From NCBI GenBank assembly GCA_905235375.1, contig CAJOLH010000013.1, forward strand, positions 1 through 64,000: DNA of 64,000 bases. The letters run 5' to 3'. Shown here one piece after another: positions 53,531 through 61,949 of the stretch; the first letter of the stretch is position 1; each line of letters begins with the position of its first letter. The notes under the pieces were generated by a model. That model made no database searches. It saw nothing but the letters and a program-made list of their open reading frames with translations, and was not told the origin of the DNA. The DNA is from an uncultured Bacteroidales bacterium. Its GTDB lineage: Bacteria > Bacteroidota > Bacteroidia > Bacteroidales > UBA3663. The translations under genes and the position numbers were made by a program.

Positions 53531-54877
53531 TTACTTCTCTTCCTTCTTAGCGGCGGGTTTCTTGGCAGCTGGCTTTTTAGCGGCTGGCTTTTTGGCAGCG
53601 GCTTTCTTCTCGTCAAGCTTCTTTTCAGCCTTCTCAAGCTGAGCTTGGAGCGCTTCGATAACCTTGCCCTGCTCGTTGATCTGCTTCAGGAGCGGGTTGA
53701 GTTCCTCGTTCTCGACCTCCTCGGGGAATTCCTGCTTCAGACGAATCTCCATGTCGCTGACGATGTTCATATAGTTGGTGAACGCATCGAAACTGGAGTC
53801 GTAGGGTGAGAATGGAACGTAGGCACCCATCTTGGTTGACATGAACTTGAAGTGGTCGGCAGAAAGCAGGTAAGCGAAGTCCTGACGAAGAATCTCGTTG
53901 TTCGACATGTGCAGACGCTCGGAGATTGAGTAGATGGCACGGATAGCCTCGTTCTGCAGGTCATTGCCCATCCAGGAGCTGACGTCCTTGTCGTAGCCGT
54001 CCCACGAGATGGGGTGACCGACGTTGGCAACAGCGATGGGGGAGATGTTTTCCCAGCACTCGGCAGGTGTGGCAAAGCGGAGATTCTTCTGCTCGGCGAA
54101 GTATGGCAGCGCCTTGAAGAAGTTGAAGATGCCGCTCGACTCGGGATTCATGCCACCGATAACGTCAAAGTTCATGGCGATGAGGTAAACCTTCTCTTCG
54201 GCAGGCGAGTCAGCAATCCAACCCATATACTGGCCGGCATCGAGACCATACTGGAAGTTGAGGCAGATATCCTCCGAAAGCTTGGTGTTGCGGAACATCA
54301 GGCCCACATCCTGCTTGGCAGCGGTGGCGTAAACATAGTTGGGTGACTTCCAGCCCAGGACGTGACGGGTTCCTTCGGTTATGATACCCTTGAATCCCAA
54401 GGCTGCAACCTCGGCACCAATTTCATCGTTGTAGATGAAGCCGGTGTTGACGAAGGTCTTCGAATCGTACTGGAAGGTGTCGCTGATGATCTTCTTCTGG
54501 ATCTCAACCTGATACTTGAAGTCCTCGGCATCGACAAGCGACGACAGGGAGTGGGAGTAGGTCTCGCAGCAGAGTTCGCAGCAGCCCGTGGCCACCAGTT
54601 CGCGTACGCAGTCGAGGAACTCGGGGCAATACATCTCGAACTGCTCCATGGCAACACCCGAAATGGAGAGAGCCACCTTGAACTTCTTGTTGGAAGCCTC
54701 GATCATCTCAAGAAGCATCTTCGAAGCGGGGATATAGCTCTGATATGCCAAGCGCTTGAGAATCTCTTCGTTGGCATAATCGTCATAATAGTAATGGTCT
54801 GCACCGATATCGTAGAAACGATATTTCTTCAGACGGAAGGGCTGATGTATCTCAAACAGCAAACAAACGGTTTTCAT
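53531..54877 (-). CDS. GH57-family alpha-amylase-like protein, expected catalytic residues absent
   Basis: The 448-residue protein (ATG 54877) has the GH57 layout: FEIHQPFRLKKYRFYDIGADHYYYDDY at the start, GCCELCCETYSHSLSSL, then FVNTGFIYNDEIGAEVAALGFKGIITEGTRHVLGWKSPNYVYA and a region IAMNFDVIGGMNPESSGIFNFFKALP. In active amylases of this type I expect NTELIY (nucleophile Glu) and MDYETFGEH (acid/base Asp). Here these read NTGFIY and MNFDVIGGM, so both seem lost. The C-terminus is a coiled coil followed by a Lys/Ala/Pro tail of four AAKKP-type repeats. Together with the GT4 and debranching genes upstream it belongs to the glycogen cluster, perhaps with a binding role. Confidence 0.8.
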   Translation of the reverse strand: MKTVCLLFEIHQPFRLKKYRFYDIGADHYYYDDYANEEILKRLAYQSYIPASKMLLEMIEASNKKFKVALSISGVAMEQFEMYCPEFLDCVRELVATGCCELCCETYSHSLSSLVDAEDFKYQVEIQKKIISDTFQYDSKTFVNTGFIYNDEIGAEVAALGFKGIITEGTRHVLGWKSPNYVYATAAKQDVGLMFRNTKLSEDICLNFQYGLDAGQYMGWIADSPAEEKVYLIAMNFDVIGGMNPESSGIFNFFKALPYFAEQKNLRFATPAECWENISPIAVANVGHPISWDGYDKDVSSWMGNDLQNEAIRAIYSISERLHMSNNEILRQDFAYLLSADHFKFMSTKMGAYVPFSPYDSSFDAFTNYMNIVSDMEIRLKQEFPEEVENEELNPLLKQINEQGKVIEALQAQLEKAEKKLDEKKAAAKKPAAKKPAAKKPAAKKEEK

Positions 54878-54878
54878 A

Positions 54879-54915
54879 ATTAACAATTAGCAATTAAGAA
54901 TTAATAATTCAATTC
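54879..54915. repeat. AATTAACAATTA-type intergenic repeat
   Basis: AATTAACAATTAGCAATTAAGAATTAATAATTCAATT fills the gap between the GT4 and GH57 genes. Confidence 0.5.
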
Positions 54916-54926
54916 CTGGTCGCTGT

Positions 54927-56210
54927 TTAGGACCAGCCTAATAATCTCTTGTAAGCGTCAACAACGCGGCGGCCTACCTTCTCCCAAGTGATCTGGTTGA
55001 CCTCGTTGCGACCCATCTCCTGCATGAACTTGTGGAGCTCGGGGTAAGTGATAAGGGCATACATGGCATCAGCCATGGCATCGATGTCCCAATAGTCGCA
55101 CTTGAAGCAATAGTCGAGAATCTCGCCGCAACCCGACTGCTTCGAGATGATCGAAGGCACGCCGCACTGCATGGCCTCAAGCGGAGATATGCCGAACGGT
55201 TCGGAAACCGAAGGCATCACATAGACATCGCTGACCTTGAACATCTCATACACCTGCTTGCCGCGAAGGAAGCCGGTGAAGTGGAAGCGGTCGGCCAGAC
55301 CCTTCTGTGCTACCAGATGGATCATCTGTTCCATCAGGTCACCGTTGCCAGCCATGACGACACGCGCATTGGGCGCCTTCTGCAGGCAGCGTGAAGCGGC
55401 CTCGACGAAGTATTCGCAGCCCTTCTGAGCGGTGATACGGCCCAGGAAGGTGATGACCTTCTCGTCGGTGCCTCGCTTGGCCTCCATGTCAAGCACTTCC
55501 TTCGACATGGGCTCCACGGCGTTGTGCATGGCGATGCACTTGGCAGGATCCTGATGGTAATGGTTAATGACCGTCTGACGTGTCAGCTCGGAAACGCACT
55601 GAATCTGGTCGGCATTGTTCATGCCGTCGAGCTCGATCTTGAAGGTCGGGTCGTTGGCATCGCACATGCCTCGGGTGCGGTCGAACTGTGTAGCGTGAAC
55701 GTGGATGACAAGCGGCTTGCCGGTCACCTGCTTGGCATGGATGCCGGCAGGATAGGTTAGCCAGTCATGGGCATGGATTACATCGAATCCGTCATGCTGC
55801 AATTCCTTACGTGCAATGACGCCAGCTACGATGGAATAGTTGTTGATCTCTTCGAGCAGGTTTTTGGGATATTTGCCCGAGAATTCGATACATCCGAGGT
55901 CGTTGGTGTAGAGGTTGCTGAAGTCAGCGTAGATGCAGTTGCGCAGGTCGTAATATTCCTGCGGATCCATCACATGACCCTGACGCTTCTGTACGTAATC
56001 CCAATCGACATCCTTCCATACGACTGGCGTATTCGATGCGCCAATGATGTGTACGAAGTCTTTGATTTCGTCGCCTTGTGGCTTTGGCAGGACAAAGGTG
56101 ACATCACATTCTCCTGTGTTGACGACACCACGTACGATACCGTACGAAGCGGGTCCGAGACCACCGAGGATATGAGGAGGCCATTCCCAGCCAAACATTA
56201 ATGCTTTCAT
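54927..56210 (-). CDS. Glycosyltransferase family 4, glycogen-synthase-like
   Basis: GT-B enzyme next to glycogen genes, probably a starch/glycogen-type synthase of Bacteroidota; the donor is not visible. The 427-residue protein begins MKALMFGWEWPPHILGGLGPASYGIVRG (acceptor-site glycine loop), has DVIHAHDWLTYPAG, HVHATQFDRTRG, then VITFLGRITAQKGCEYFVEA and the donor motif SVSEPFGISPLEAMQCGVPSI with the EX7E pattern. It lies 18 bases downstream of the debranching enzyme gene and 50 bases upstream of the GH57 gene, in the order debranching-GT4-GH57. Confidence 0.9.
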   Translation of the reverse strand: MKALMFGWEWPPHILGGLGPASYGIVRGVVNTGECDVTFVLPKPQGDEIKDFVHIIGASNTPVVWKDVDWDYVQKRQGHVMDPQEYYDLRNCIYADFSNLYTNDLGCIEFSGKYPKNLLEEINNYSIVAGVIARKELQHDGFDVIHAHDWLTYPAGIHAKQVTGKPLVIHVHATQFDRTRGMCDANDPTFKIELDGMNNADQIQCVSELTRQTVINHYHQDPAKCIAMHNAVEPMSKEVLDMEAKRGTDEKVITFLGRITAQKGCEYFVEAASRCLQKAPNARVVMAGNGDLMEQMIHLVAQKGLADRFHFTGFLRGKQVYEMFKVSDVYVMPSVSEPFGISPLEAMQCGVPSIISKQSGCGEILDYCFKCDYWDIDAMADAMYALITYPELHKFMQEMGRNEVNQITWEKVGRRVVDAYKRLLGWS

Positions 56211-56228
56211 GTTTATTCTGGATTTTAT

Positions 56229-58190
56229 TTATTGTTTTTTTCTTGATTGCGCAACATATCGATCCAGGAAGTCCATGGCGCGCAGAATCTCGGCCTGGTT
56301 GATTGAGAGCGACTGTGCTCCGTGTCCACGGAATGGCGGGTTGCCGTCATAGACTTCCGAAACGGTGCCGATGCAGTGGCGACCCATCTCTTCCTCGTAG
56401 GCATACAGGCGACGCTTGATGAATGCAACGCCGGAGTTGGTGAATACCGAAAGGTATGCCTCGGTGTAGATGCCAAGCAGCCACGGCCAGCAGGCTCCGT
56501 TGTGGTAGGCGGCATTGCGCTCGCTCACATTGCCCCAGTAGTCGGGACGATAGAGGCCGGCAGTAGGCGTCAGCGAACGGAGTCCCTTGGGGGTCAGCAG
56601 CTCTCGGGTCACCATGTCGAGCACAGCCTTGCGTTCGGGCTTGGTGAATGGGGTATAGGTGAGACCAATGGCGAAGAGCTGGTTCGGACGAACGTCGGCA
56701 CACTTGAAGTTCTCGGTGACGTAGTCGTAGAGATAGCCTGTGGGAGTGGTGAACAGGCGCTTGAAGTTGGCCTCGTACTTTTCGGCAAGCAGGTCGAGCG
56801 CCTCGATCTTGTCGGCGTTCTTCTTCTCATCAGTCTTGTATAAGTCGGTCAGCAGCTTGACGGCATTGTACCATAGGGCATTGAACTCAACGATATAACC
56901 CGTACGATAGGTGATGGGATGACCGAATTCGGTGGCATTCATCCACGTGATGGCTTTTCCGTCGGCATTGGCATAGACCAGACCATTCTCGCGCAGCTCC
57001 AGTTCGGAGTTGCCCTCGATGATGTAGTTGACTACCTCCTCCACGAATTCGCCATACTTGTCGGCAGCTTTCTTGAAGCCGAAGCGGATGGCATATTGCT
57101 GGACAGCCCATACGGCCCAAAGCGGCACATCAGGATAGTTGATTTCATGGATGACCTTGTCGGATGCCTTGTCCTGCATGTAGTTGCGCAAAGCCTCGAT
57201 GCCACTGGCCATGATTTTATGGTATTCGGGCTCGTCATCGATGAAGAGTGTCGAACCTGGCACGGCGATGAACAGGTCGCGTGCACGCACCTTGAACCAT
57301 GGATAGCCGGCAATGATGTAGTCCTTGCCGTCGCGCTCAATGATGTTGCTGGTGGCTGAGATCTTGAGGCAGTTGAAGAAGCTGTCGCGTGTGGTGCGGA
57401 TCTTCAGCTCGCGTGTGAAGAGCGCCTTCAGTCCGTTCGGCTTGATGGGGGTGATGCCTCCCGAGAAGACCACGCTCTCGCCCTTCTTGATCGGGAACTC
57501 GAAATAGCCTGGCATGAAGAGGTCTTCCTTGTAGCCGTAGCCACGTACCTGCTCACGCGGGTACTCGACGCCAATGTTCCAGTCGGGATGACTGTGCCAC
57601 TGGTTTTCTTTCGACAGCTGCATGAAGAGGGTAGGATAGCCCTGGTAGAGGCAGGAACCGATACCATTCTCCACAACCTCGTAGTTGTAGTTCACCTGAT
57701 TGTTCCGCTGGGTAAGCTCGTTCACATTGCGGAAGGCAAGCTGTGGACGCAGCCTCAAGGTGGTCTCGCTGTGGGCATCAACCAGCGTGTAGCGGATGAT
57801 GACGCGCGACTCATTGTGCACCAAAAGGCTTTCACGTGTCAGGATGACTCCTCCCACACGATAGGTGTTGGTGGAGATGGTTTCGCAGTTAAACTCACGG
57901 ATGTACTTGTGTCCACGCGGGGCAAAGGTGTCGCCCTCATACTTGTGGATGCCAAGATTGAACTCTGCACCATGCTGTATGACAGTCTCATCGAGGGAAG
58001 AAAGCAATACATGGTTTTCTTCATCCATCTCCGGAATAGGAATGACCAGCAACCCGTGGTACTTGCGGGTGTTGCATCCTGTTACCGAAGTGCTCGAGTA
58101 TGCTCCGCTTTTATTCGTGCGTAGATACTCGATGTCAAGAGATTGCTCAAGGTTGGTAAGCAGAGTCTTGTCAAACTTCAGATAGCTCAT
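56229..58190 (-). CDS. Glycogen debranching enzyme (amylo-alpha-1,6-glucosidase type)
   Basis: The protein hydrolyses alpha-1,6 branch points of glycogen. From ATG 58190 (653 residues) it has the N-terminal domain of bacterial/archaeal debranching enzymes (YLRTNKSGAYSSTSVTGCNTRKYHGLLV, KYIREFNCE, NVNELTQRNNQVNYNYEVV). The C-terminal (alpha/alpha)6 glucosidase domain has AGYPWFKVRARDLFIAVPG, TWMNATEFGHPITYRTGYIVEFNALWYNA, NQLFAIGLTYTPF and YHNGACWPWLLGIYTEAYL. The track start at 58265 overlaps the promoter. It is the first gene of the glycogen cluster. Confidence 0.92.
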   Translation of the reverse strand: MSYLKFDKTLLTNLEQSLDIEYLRTNKSGAYSSTSVTGCNTRKYHGLLVIPIPEMDEENHVLLSSLDETVIQHGAEFNLGIHKYEGDTFAPRGHKYIREFNCETISTNTYRVGGVILTRESLLVHNESRVIIRYTLVDAHSETTLRLRPQLAFRNVNELTQRNNQVNYNYEVVENGIGSCLYQGYPTLFMQLSKENQWHSHPDWNIGVEYPREQVRGYGYKEDLFMPGYFEFPIKKGESVVFSGGITPIKPNGLKALFTRELKIRTTRDSFFNCLKISATSNIIERDGKDYIIAGYPWFKVRARDLFIAVPGSTLFIDDEPEYHKIMASGIEALRNYMQDKASDKVIHEINYPDVPLWAVWAVQQYAIRFGFKKAADKYGEFVEEVVNYIIEGNSELELRENGLVYANADGKAITWMNATEFGHPITYRTGYIVEFNALWYNAVKLLTDLYKTDEKKNADKIEALDLLAEKYEANFKRLFTTPTGYLYDYVTENFKCADVRPNQLFAIGLTYTPFTKPERKAVLDMVTRELLTPKGLRSLTPTAGLYRPDYWGNVSERNAAYHNGACWPWLLGIYTEAYLSVFTNSGVAFIKRRLYAYEEEMGRHCIGTVSEVYDGNPPFRGHGAQSLSINQAEILRAMDFLDRYVAQSRKKQ

Positions 58191-58262
58191 ATAGATTAGA
58201 TTATCGGGTGTGATTGGGTTGATACACGACACATCGTGCCTTCTGAGCACAATATTTCGTTG

Positions 58263-58294
58263 CAAATATAACGCATTGATTTCATTTATCCAAA
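58263..58294 (-). promoter_or_regulatory. Promoter of the glycogen cluster
   Basis: Minus-strand TTTG (58291-58294), 20 bases, TATATTTG (58263-58270), about 70 bases before the ATG at 58190. Confidence 0.8.
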
Positions 58295-58415
58295 TTATTT
58301 TGTAAAATAGTGCTTATTTTTATACTATATTTGTCAATTTTATGTTTTCGAGCATAAAAATAATGCCCAAAAACAAAAAAAACATTTGTTTTGGCGAACG
58401 TATGAATTTATTGTG

Positions 58416-58423
58416 TACTTTTG
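58416..58423 (+). promoter_or_regulatory. -7 element before the TetR gene
   Basis: TACTTTTG followed by CACACAA; a TTTG lies 22 bases upstream (58390-58393), slightly too far. It is divergent from the glycogen promoter, and the TetR protein could control both, which is inference. Confidence 0.55.
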
Positions 58424-58456
58424 CACACAAATAATAAAAGTGAGCAATTCCGCTCA

Positions 58457-59074
58457 ATGTCTGTTATGAGTGTCAATACAAGGTCTGAACTTATCGAAGT
58501 GGCGCGTCAGCTGTTTGCCTCTAAAGGTTTCGACAATACGACGATGAATGAGATCGCTGCAAAGTCGGAGAAGGGGCGGCGTACACTTTATACGTATTTC
58601 AAGTCGAAGTCGGAAATTTTCCTGGCAGTTGTTGATAGCGAGATGAGCCATATCATCGAGGCCATCGAAGAAATACCACCGCTCGAGATTCCTGCCGACG
58701 AGAAGCTCAAGCGCTACATCCTCTGCCGTCTCGACCAGGTGCGCGACACGGTGATTCGCAATGGTTCGCTCAAGGCAGAATTCTTCCGCGATGTCATTCA
58801 GCTCGAACATGCGCGGCGACGTCTCGATGTGCGCGAACTGAACATCCTGCGGAGCATCCTGCAGCAAGGCATCGAAGAGGGTACTTTCGACATCGACAAT
58901 GCTTCGGTCGTGGCTGTGACAATTCACTATGCCTTGCGTGGTCTTGATTTGCCCAACATTCGCGGACAGTTCACTGCATTGGGTGTGCCTACGGCACGGC
59001 TGCGCGAGTGTATCTTCAAGATGATCTTCTATGGTATTGTCCGCACTCATTCTCGTTCATATACACATTATTGA
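58457..59074 (+). CDS. TetR-family transcriptional regulator
   Basis: The product (205 residues from ATG 58457; ATG 58466 is also possible) has a standard TetR N-terminal HTH: NTRSELIEVARQLFASKGFDNTTMNEIAAKSEKGRRTLYTYFKSKSEIFLAVVDSEM. The C-terminal ligand domain (about 70-200) is divergent and gives no hint of the inducer. The gene is 23 bases upstream of fabG and may be co-transcribed with it, which is compatible with lipid-linked control. It is also divergent from the glycogen cluster. Confidence 0.87.
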   Translation: MSVMSVNTRSELIEVARQLFASKGFDNTTMNEIAAKSEKGRRTLYTYFKSKSEIFLAVVDSEMSHIIEAIEEIPPLEIPADEKLKRYILCRLDQVRDTVIRNGSLKAEFFRDVIQLEHARRRLDVRELNILRSILQQGIEEGTFDIDNASVVAVTIHYALRGLDLPNIRGQFTALGVPTARLRECIFKMIFYGIVRTHSRSYTHY

Positions 59075-59097
59075 TAATATAAATAATAGTACAAACA

Positions 59098-59856
59098 ATG
59101 AAACTCCTCGAAGGAAAAGTGGCACTTATCACAGGTGCTGCCCGTGGCATTGGCAACGCCATTGCCCACAAGTTCGCCACTGAAGGCGCTGATATCGCAT
59201 TCACTGACCTCGCGCTCAACGATGAGCACCTCGCCAACATCAACCGTGCTGCCGAGGAAATCGCCGCCCATGGTGTCAAGTGCATCGGCTACGCATCGAA
59301 TGCTGCTGACTTTGCTGAGACCGAAGCTGTCGTTGCAAAGATCAAGGCTGACTTCGGTCGCATCGATATCCTTGTCAACAATGCAGGTATCACCAAGGAC
59401 GGACTCATGCTCCGTATGTCGGAGGCACAGTGGGATGCCGTAATCAACGTCAACCTCAAGTCTGCCTTCAATTTCATCCACGCTTGTTGCCCCATCATGC
59501 TTCGTCAGAAGGGCGGTTCGATCATCAACATGTCATCCGTCGTCGGCGTACACGGCAATGCCGGCCAGTGCAACTATTCTGCTTCGAAGGCAGGTATGAT
59601 AGCCCTTGCCAAGTCCATCGCCCAGGAGATGGGTCCCAAAGGCATCCGAGCCAATGCTGTCGCTCCGGGCTTCATCGAGACGGCCATGACTGCTCAGCTG
59701 CCGCAGGCAGTGCGTGACGAGTGGATGAAGAAGATTCCGCTTCGTCGTGGTGGACAGACCGAAGACATTGCCAACGTCTGTGTGTTCCTTGCCAGCGATA
59801 TGTCAAGCTATGTCAGCGGCCAGGTCATCCAGATTGATGGCGGCATGAATATGTAA
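59098..59856 (+). CDS. fabG: 3-oxoacyl-[acyl-carrier-protein] reductase
   Basis: FabG reduces 3-oxoacyl-ACP with NADPH in fatty-acid synthesis. The 252-residue SDR protein has the Rossmann motif TGAARGIGNAIAHKFA, the NNAG motif (ILVNNAGITKDGLMLRMSEAQWDAVINVNL), the catalytic Ser in INMSSVVGVHGNAGQCNYSASKAG with YSASK (Tyr, Lys) and the late GFIETAMTAQLP and SSYVSGQVIQIDGGMNM. The TKDGLMLRM stretch is typical of true FabG. It lies downstream of the TetR gene. Confidence 0.92.
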   Translation: MKLLEGKVALITGAARGIGNAIAHKFATEGADIAFTDLALNDEHLANINRAAEEIAAHGVKCIGYASNAADFAETEAVVAKIKADFGRIDILVNNAGITKDGLMLRMSEAQWDAVINVNLKSAFNFIHACCPIMLRQKGGSIINMSSVVGVHGNAGQCNYSASKAGMIALAKSIAQEMGPKGIRANAVAPGFIETAMTAQLPQAVRDEWMKKIPLRRGGQTEDIANVCVFLASDMSSYVSGQVIQIDGGMNM

Positions 59857-59859
59857 GCA

Positions 59860-59904
59860 ATTAACAGTTGATAATTAACAATTAACAATTATAATTGTTG
59901 GTTA
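59860..59904. repeat. AATTAACAATTA-type intergenic repeat
   Basis: GATAATTAACAATTAACAATTATAATTGTTGG between fabG and the pseudouridine synthase gene; the right part AACAATTATAATTGTT is a palindrome just before the GTG start. Confidence 0.5.
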
Positions 59905-59905
59905 G

Positions 59906-60622
59906 GTGGAGATTATCTACGAAGATAACCATATCATCGCCGTCAGCAAGACCTGCCACGAGATTGTGCAGGCCGACAAGTCGGGCGACGAGCCGTTGTC
60001 CGACACGCTGAAGCGCCTTATCAAGGAGCGTGACGCCAAGCCGGGCAATGTCTTTCTGGGTGTCACCCATAGGCTGGATCGTCCCACTACCGGGGTCGTC
60101 CTTTTTGCCAAGACCAGCAAAGCTCTCGAACGTCTCAACCGGATGTTTGCGAGTGGTGAAGTCCACAAGACCTATTGGTGCATCGTCGAGAACGTCTGGG
60201 CTTCTGGTGAAAATGCGGCAGGAGCGACTGTCAATCTGCCTCCTCAGGAACAGGACTTGACCGATTATCTGGTCCGCAACGAGAAGCAGAACCGTTCCTA
60301 CGCCTACCGTGAACCTCGTCAGGGTGCCAAGGAGGCGCGTCTGCATTATCGTGTGATAGCCTCCACCGACCGCTATGCGCTGCTTGAGGTTCAACTCTTT
60401 ACGGGGCGTCACCATCAGATACGTTGTCAGCTCGCCAACATCGGTCTGCCCATCAAGGGCGACCTGAAGTACGGCGCGCCGCGTTCCAATCCCGATGGTG
60501 GCATCTCCCTTCATTCGCGCCAGGCACGGTTCGTTCATCCTGTCTCTAAGCAGGAGGTTGTCGTTGTGGCACCCGTACCCGACGACACGCTTTGGAAGGC
60601 TCTCGCCACCCAGTTGGCATAG
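59906..60622 (+). CDS. RluA-family pseudouridine synthase
   Basis: RluA-type enzymes convert uridine to pseudouridine in rRNA or tRNA. The 238-residue protein starts at a GTG (59906) as MEIIYEDNHIIAVSKTCHEIVQ. It has the catalytic motif THRLDRPTTGVVLFAKTSKA (Asp in HRLD) and the LEVQLFTGRHHQIRCQLANIGLPIKGDLKYGA block. It has no S4 domain, as in the small RluA/TruC-like branch; the target site is unknown. It follows fabG after a short AT-rich repeat. Confidence 0.88.
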   Translation: MEIIYEDNHIIAVSKTCHEIVQADKSGDEPLSDTLKRLIKERDAKPGNVFLGVTHRLDRPTTGVVLFAKTSKALERLNRMFASGEVHKTYWCIVENVWASGENAAGATVNLPPQEQDLTDYLVRNEKQNRSYAYREPRQGAKEARLHYRVIASTDRYALLEVQLFTGRHHQIRCQLANIGLPIKGDLKYGAPRSNPDGGISLHSRQARFVHPVSKQEVVVVAPVPDDTLWKALATQLA

Positions 60623-60758
60623 TCTGCATATCCTCTCCGCATAATTTGGAGGGGATATTTTTTCCCGCTTATTTTGTTTTATTTATATTCCGTTTTTCCA
60701 CCGAAAAACCGATTTTATTCATAAAAACGGATAAATTTTTTAAAAAGTTGTCACAACT

Positions 60759-60790
60759 CTTGGTTATGTGCTCAAAGGTTATTATCTTTG
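60759..60790 (+). promoter_or_regulatory. Promoter of pta-ackA
   Basis: CTTG (60759-60762), 20 bases, TATCTTTG (60783-60790), leader about 80 bases. The rest of 60623-60874 is AT-rich without other features. Confidence 0.78.
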
Positions 60791-60874
60791 CGCAAGAATG
60801 CAGACTTTTATTTTCGAATAGCCAATTAACTTATAACTTTTTTCACTAACTAATAAATCTAACAACTTTTCACT

Positions 60875-61909
60875 ATGGCATTAATGGATCAACTCGTTGC
60901 CAAAGCCCAGGGCAATAAGCAGCGAATCGTCCTCGCAGAGGGCACCGAACCACGTACTATCCAGGCCGCTGACCGCATTCTTGGCGACGGCGTTGCAGAC
61001 ATCATCCTTATCGGTGCAAAGGCCGAGATTGACGCACTTGCGAAGGAGTACGGCCTCAAGAACATCGACAAGGCTACCATCGTAGAGCCTCTTAATAACC
61101 CCAAGGCACAGCAGTATGCCGACCTCCTCTTCAAGCTGCGCGAGAAGAAGGGCATGACCCCCGAGAAGGCTGCCGAACTTGTGAAGGATCCTCTTTATCT
61201 TGGCACTCTGATCATCAAGTCGGGTGAGGCCGACGGACAGGTGGCTGGTGCTCGCAACACCACGGGCGATGTTCTTCGTCCTGCACTCCAGATCATCAAG
61301 ACCGCTCCCGGCATCTCTTGCGTATCGGGCGCATTCATCATGATTATGGAGAATGAGGCCGCCAAGGCTTACGGCAAGGAGGGTATCCTCGTCTTCGCCG
61401 ACTGTGCCGTCACCCCCAATCCAGATGCCAAGCAGCTTGGTCAGATTGCCGTTTGCTCAGCGCAGACCGCTCACGACATCGCAGGCATCGAGACACCCGT
61501 TGTCGGTATGCTTTCGTTCTCGACCAAGGGCTCTGCCAAGCACGAGATGGTGGATAAGGTTGTTGAGGCTACCGCTGTAGCCAAGGAGCTTGATCCCAAT
61601 CTACAGATTGATGGCGAACTGCAGGCCGATGCCGCCATCGTTCCAAGTGTAGGCGCCAGCAAGGCCAAGGGCAGCACCATCGCCGGCCATTGCAACACCC
61701 TCGTCTTCCCAAGCCTTGAGGCAGGCAATATCTGCTACAAGCTCGTTCAGCGTTTCACCGGTGGCACCGCAGTAGGACCAATCCTCCAGGGTATTGCTGC
61801 TCCCGTCAACGACCTCTCGCGCGGCTGCAACGTCGATGAGGTTTATCAGACCATCGTCGTTACCTGCAACCAGGCTATCGGTGCCAAGGAGCGTGCAGCT
61901 GCCAAATAA
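60875..61909 (+). CDS. pta: Phosphate acetyltransferase
   Basis: Pta turns acetyl-CoA and phosphate into acetyl phosphate, the first step of acetate formation. The 344-residue protein is the short form with only the catalytic PTA_PTB domain: QRIVLAEGTEPRTIQAADRIL, PLYLGTLIIKSGEADGQVAGARNTTGDVLRPALQIIKT, FADCAVTPNPDAKQLGQIA, LSFSTKGSAKHEMVDKV and NTLVFPSLEAGNICYKLVQRF. The regulatory N-terminal domain of long Pta is absent. ackA follows 40 bases later in the same operon. Confidence 0.97.
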   Translation: MALMDQLVAKAQGNKQRIVLAEGTEPRTIQAADRILGDGVADIILIGAKAEIDALAKEYGLKNIDKATIVEPLNNPKAQQYADLLFKLREKKGMTPEKAAELVKDPLYLGTLIIKSGEADGQVAGARNTTGDVLRPALQIIKTAPGISCVSGAFIMIMENEAAKAYGKEGILVFADCAVTPNPDAKQLGQIAVCSAQTAHDIAGIETPVVGMLSFSTKGSAKHEMVDKVVEATAVAKELDPNLQIDGELQADAAIVPSVGASKAKGSTIAGHCNTLVFPSLEAGNICYKLVQRFTGGTAVGPILQGIAAPVNDLSRGCNVDEVYQTIVVTCNQAIGAKERAAAK

Positions 61910-61949
61910 CTATTAAACAATAACTATTAAAAATTAACTAGGTAAATTA

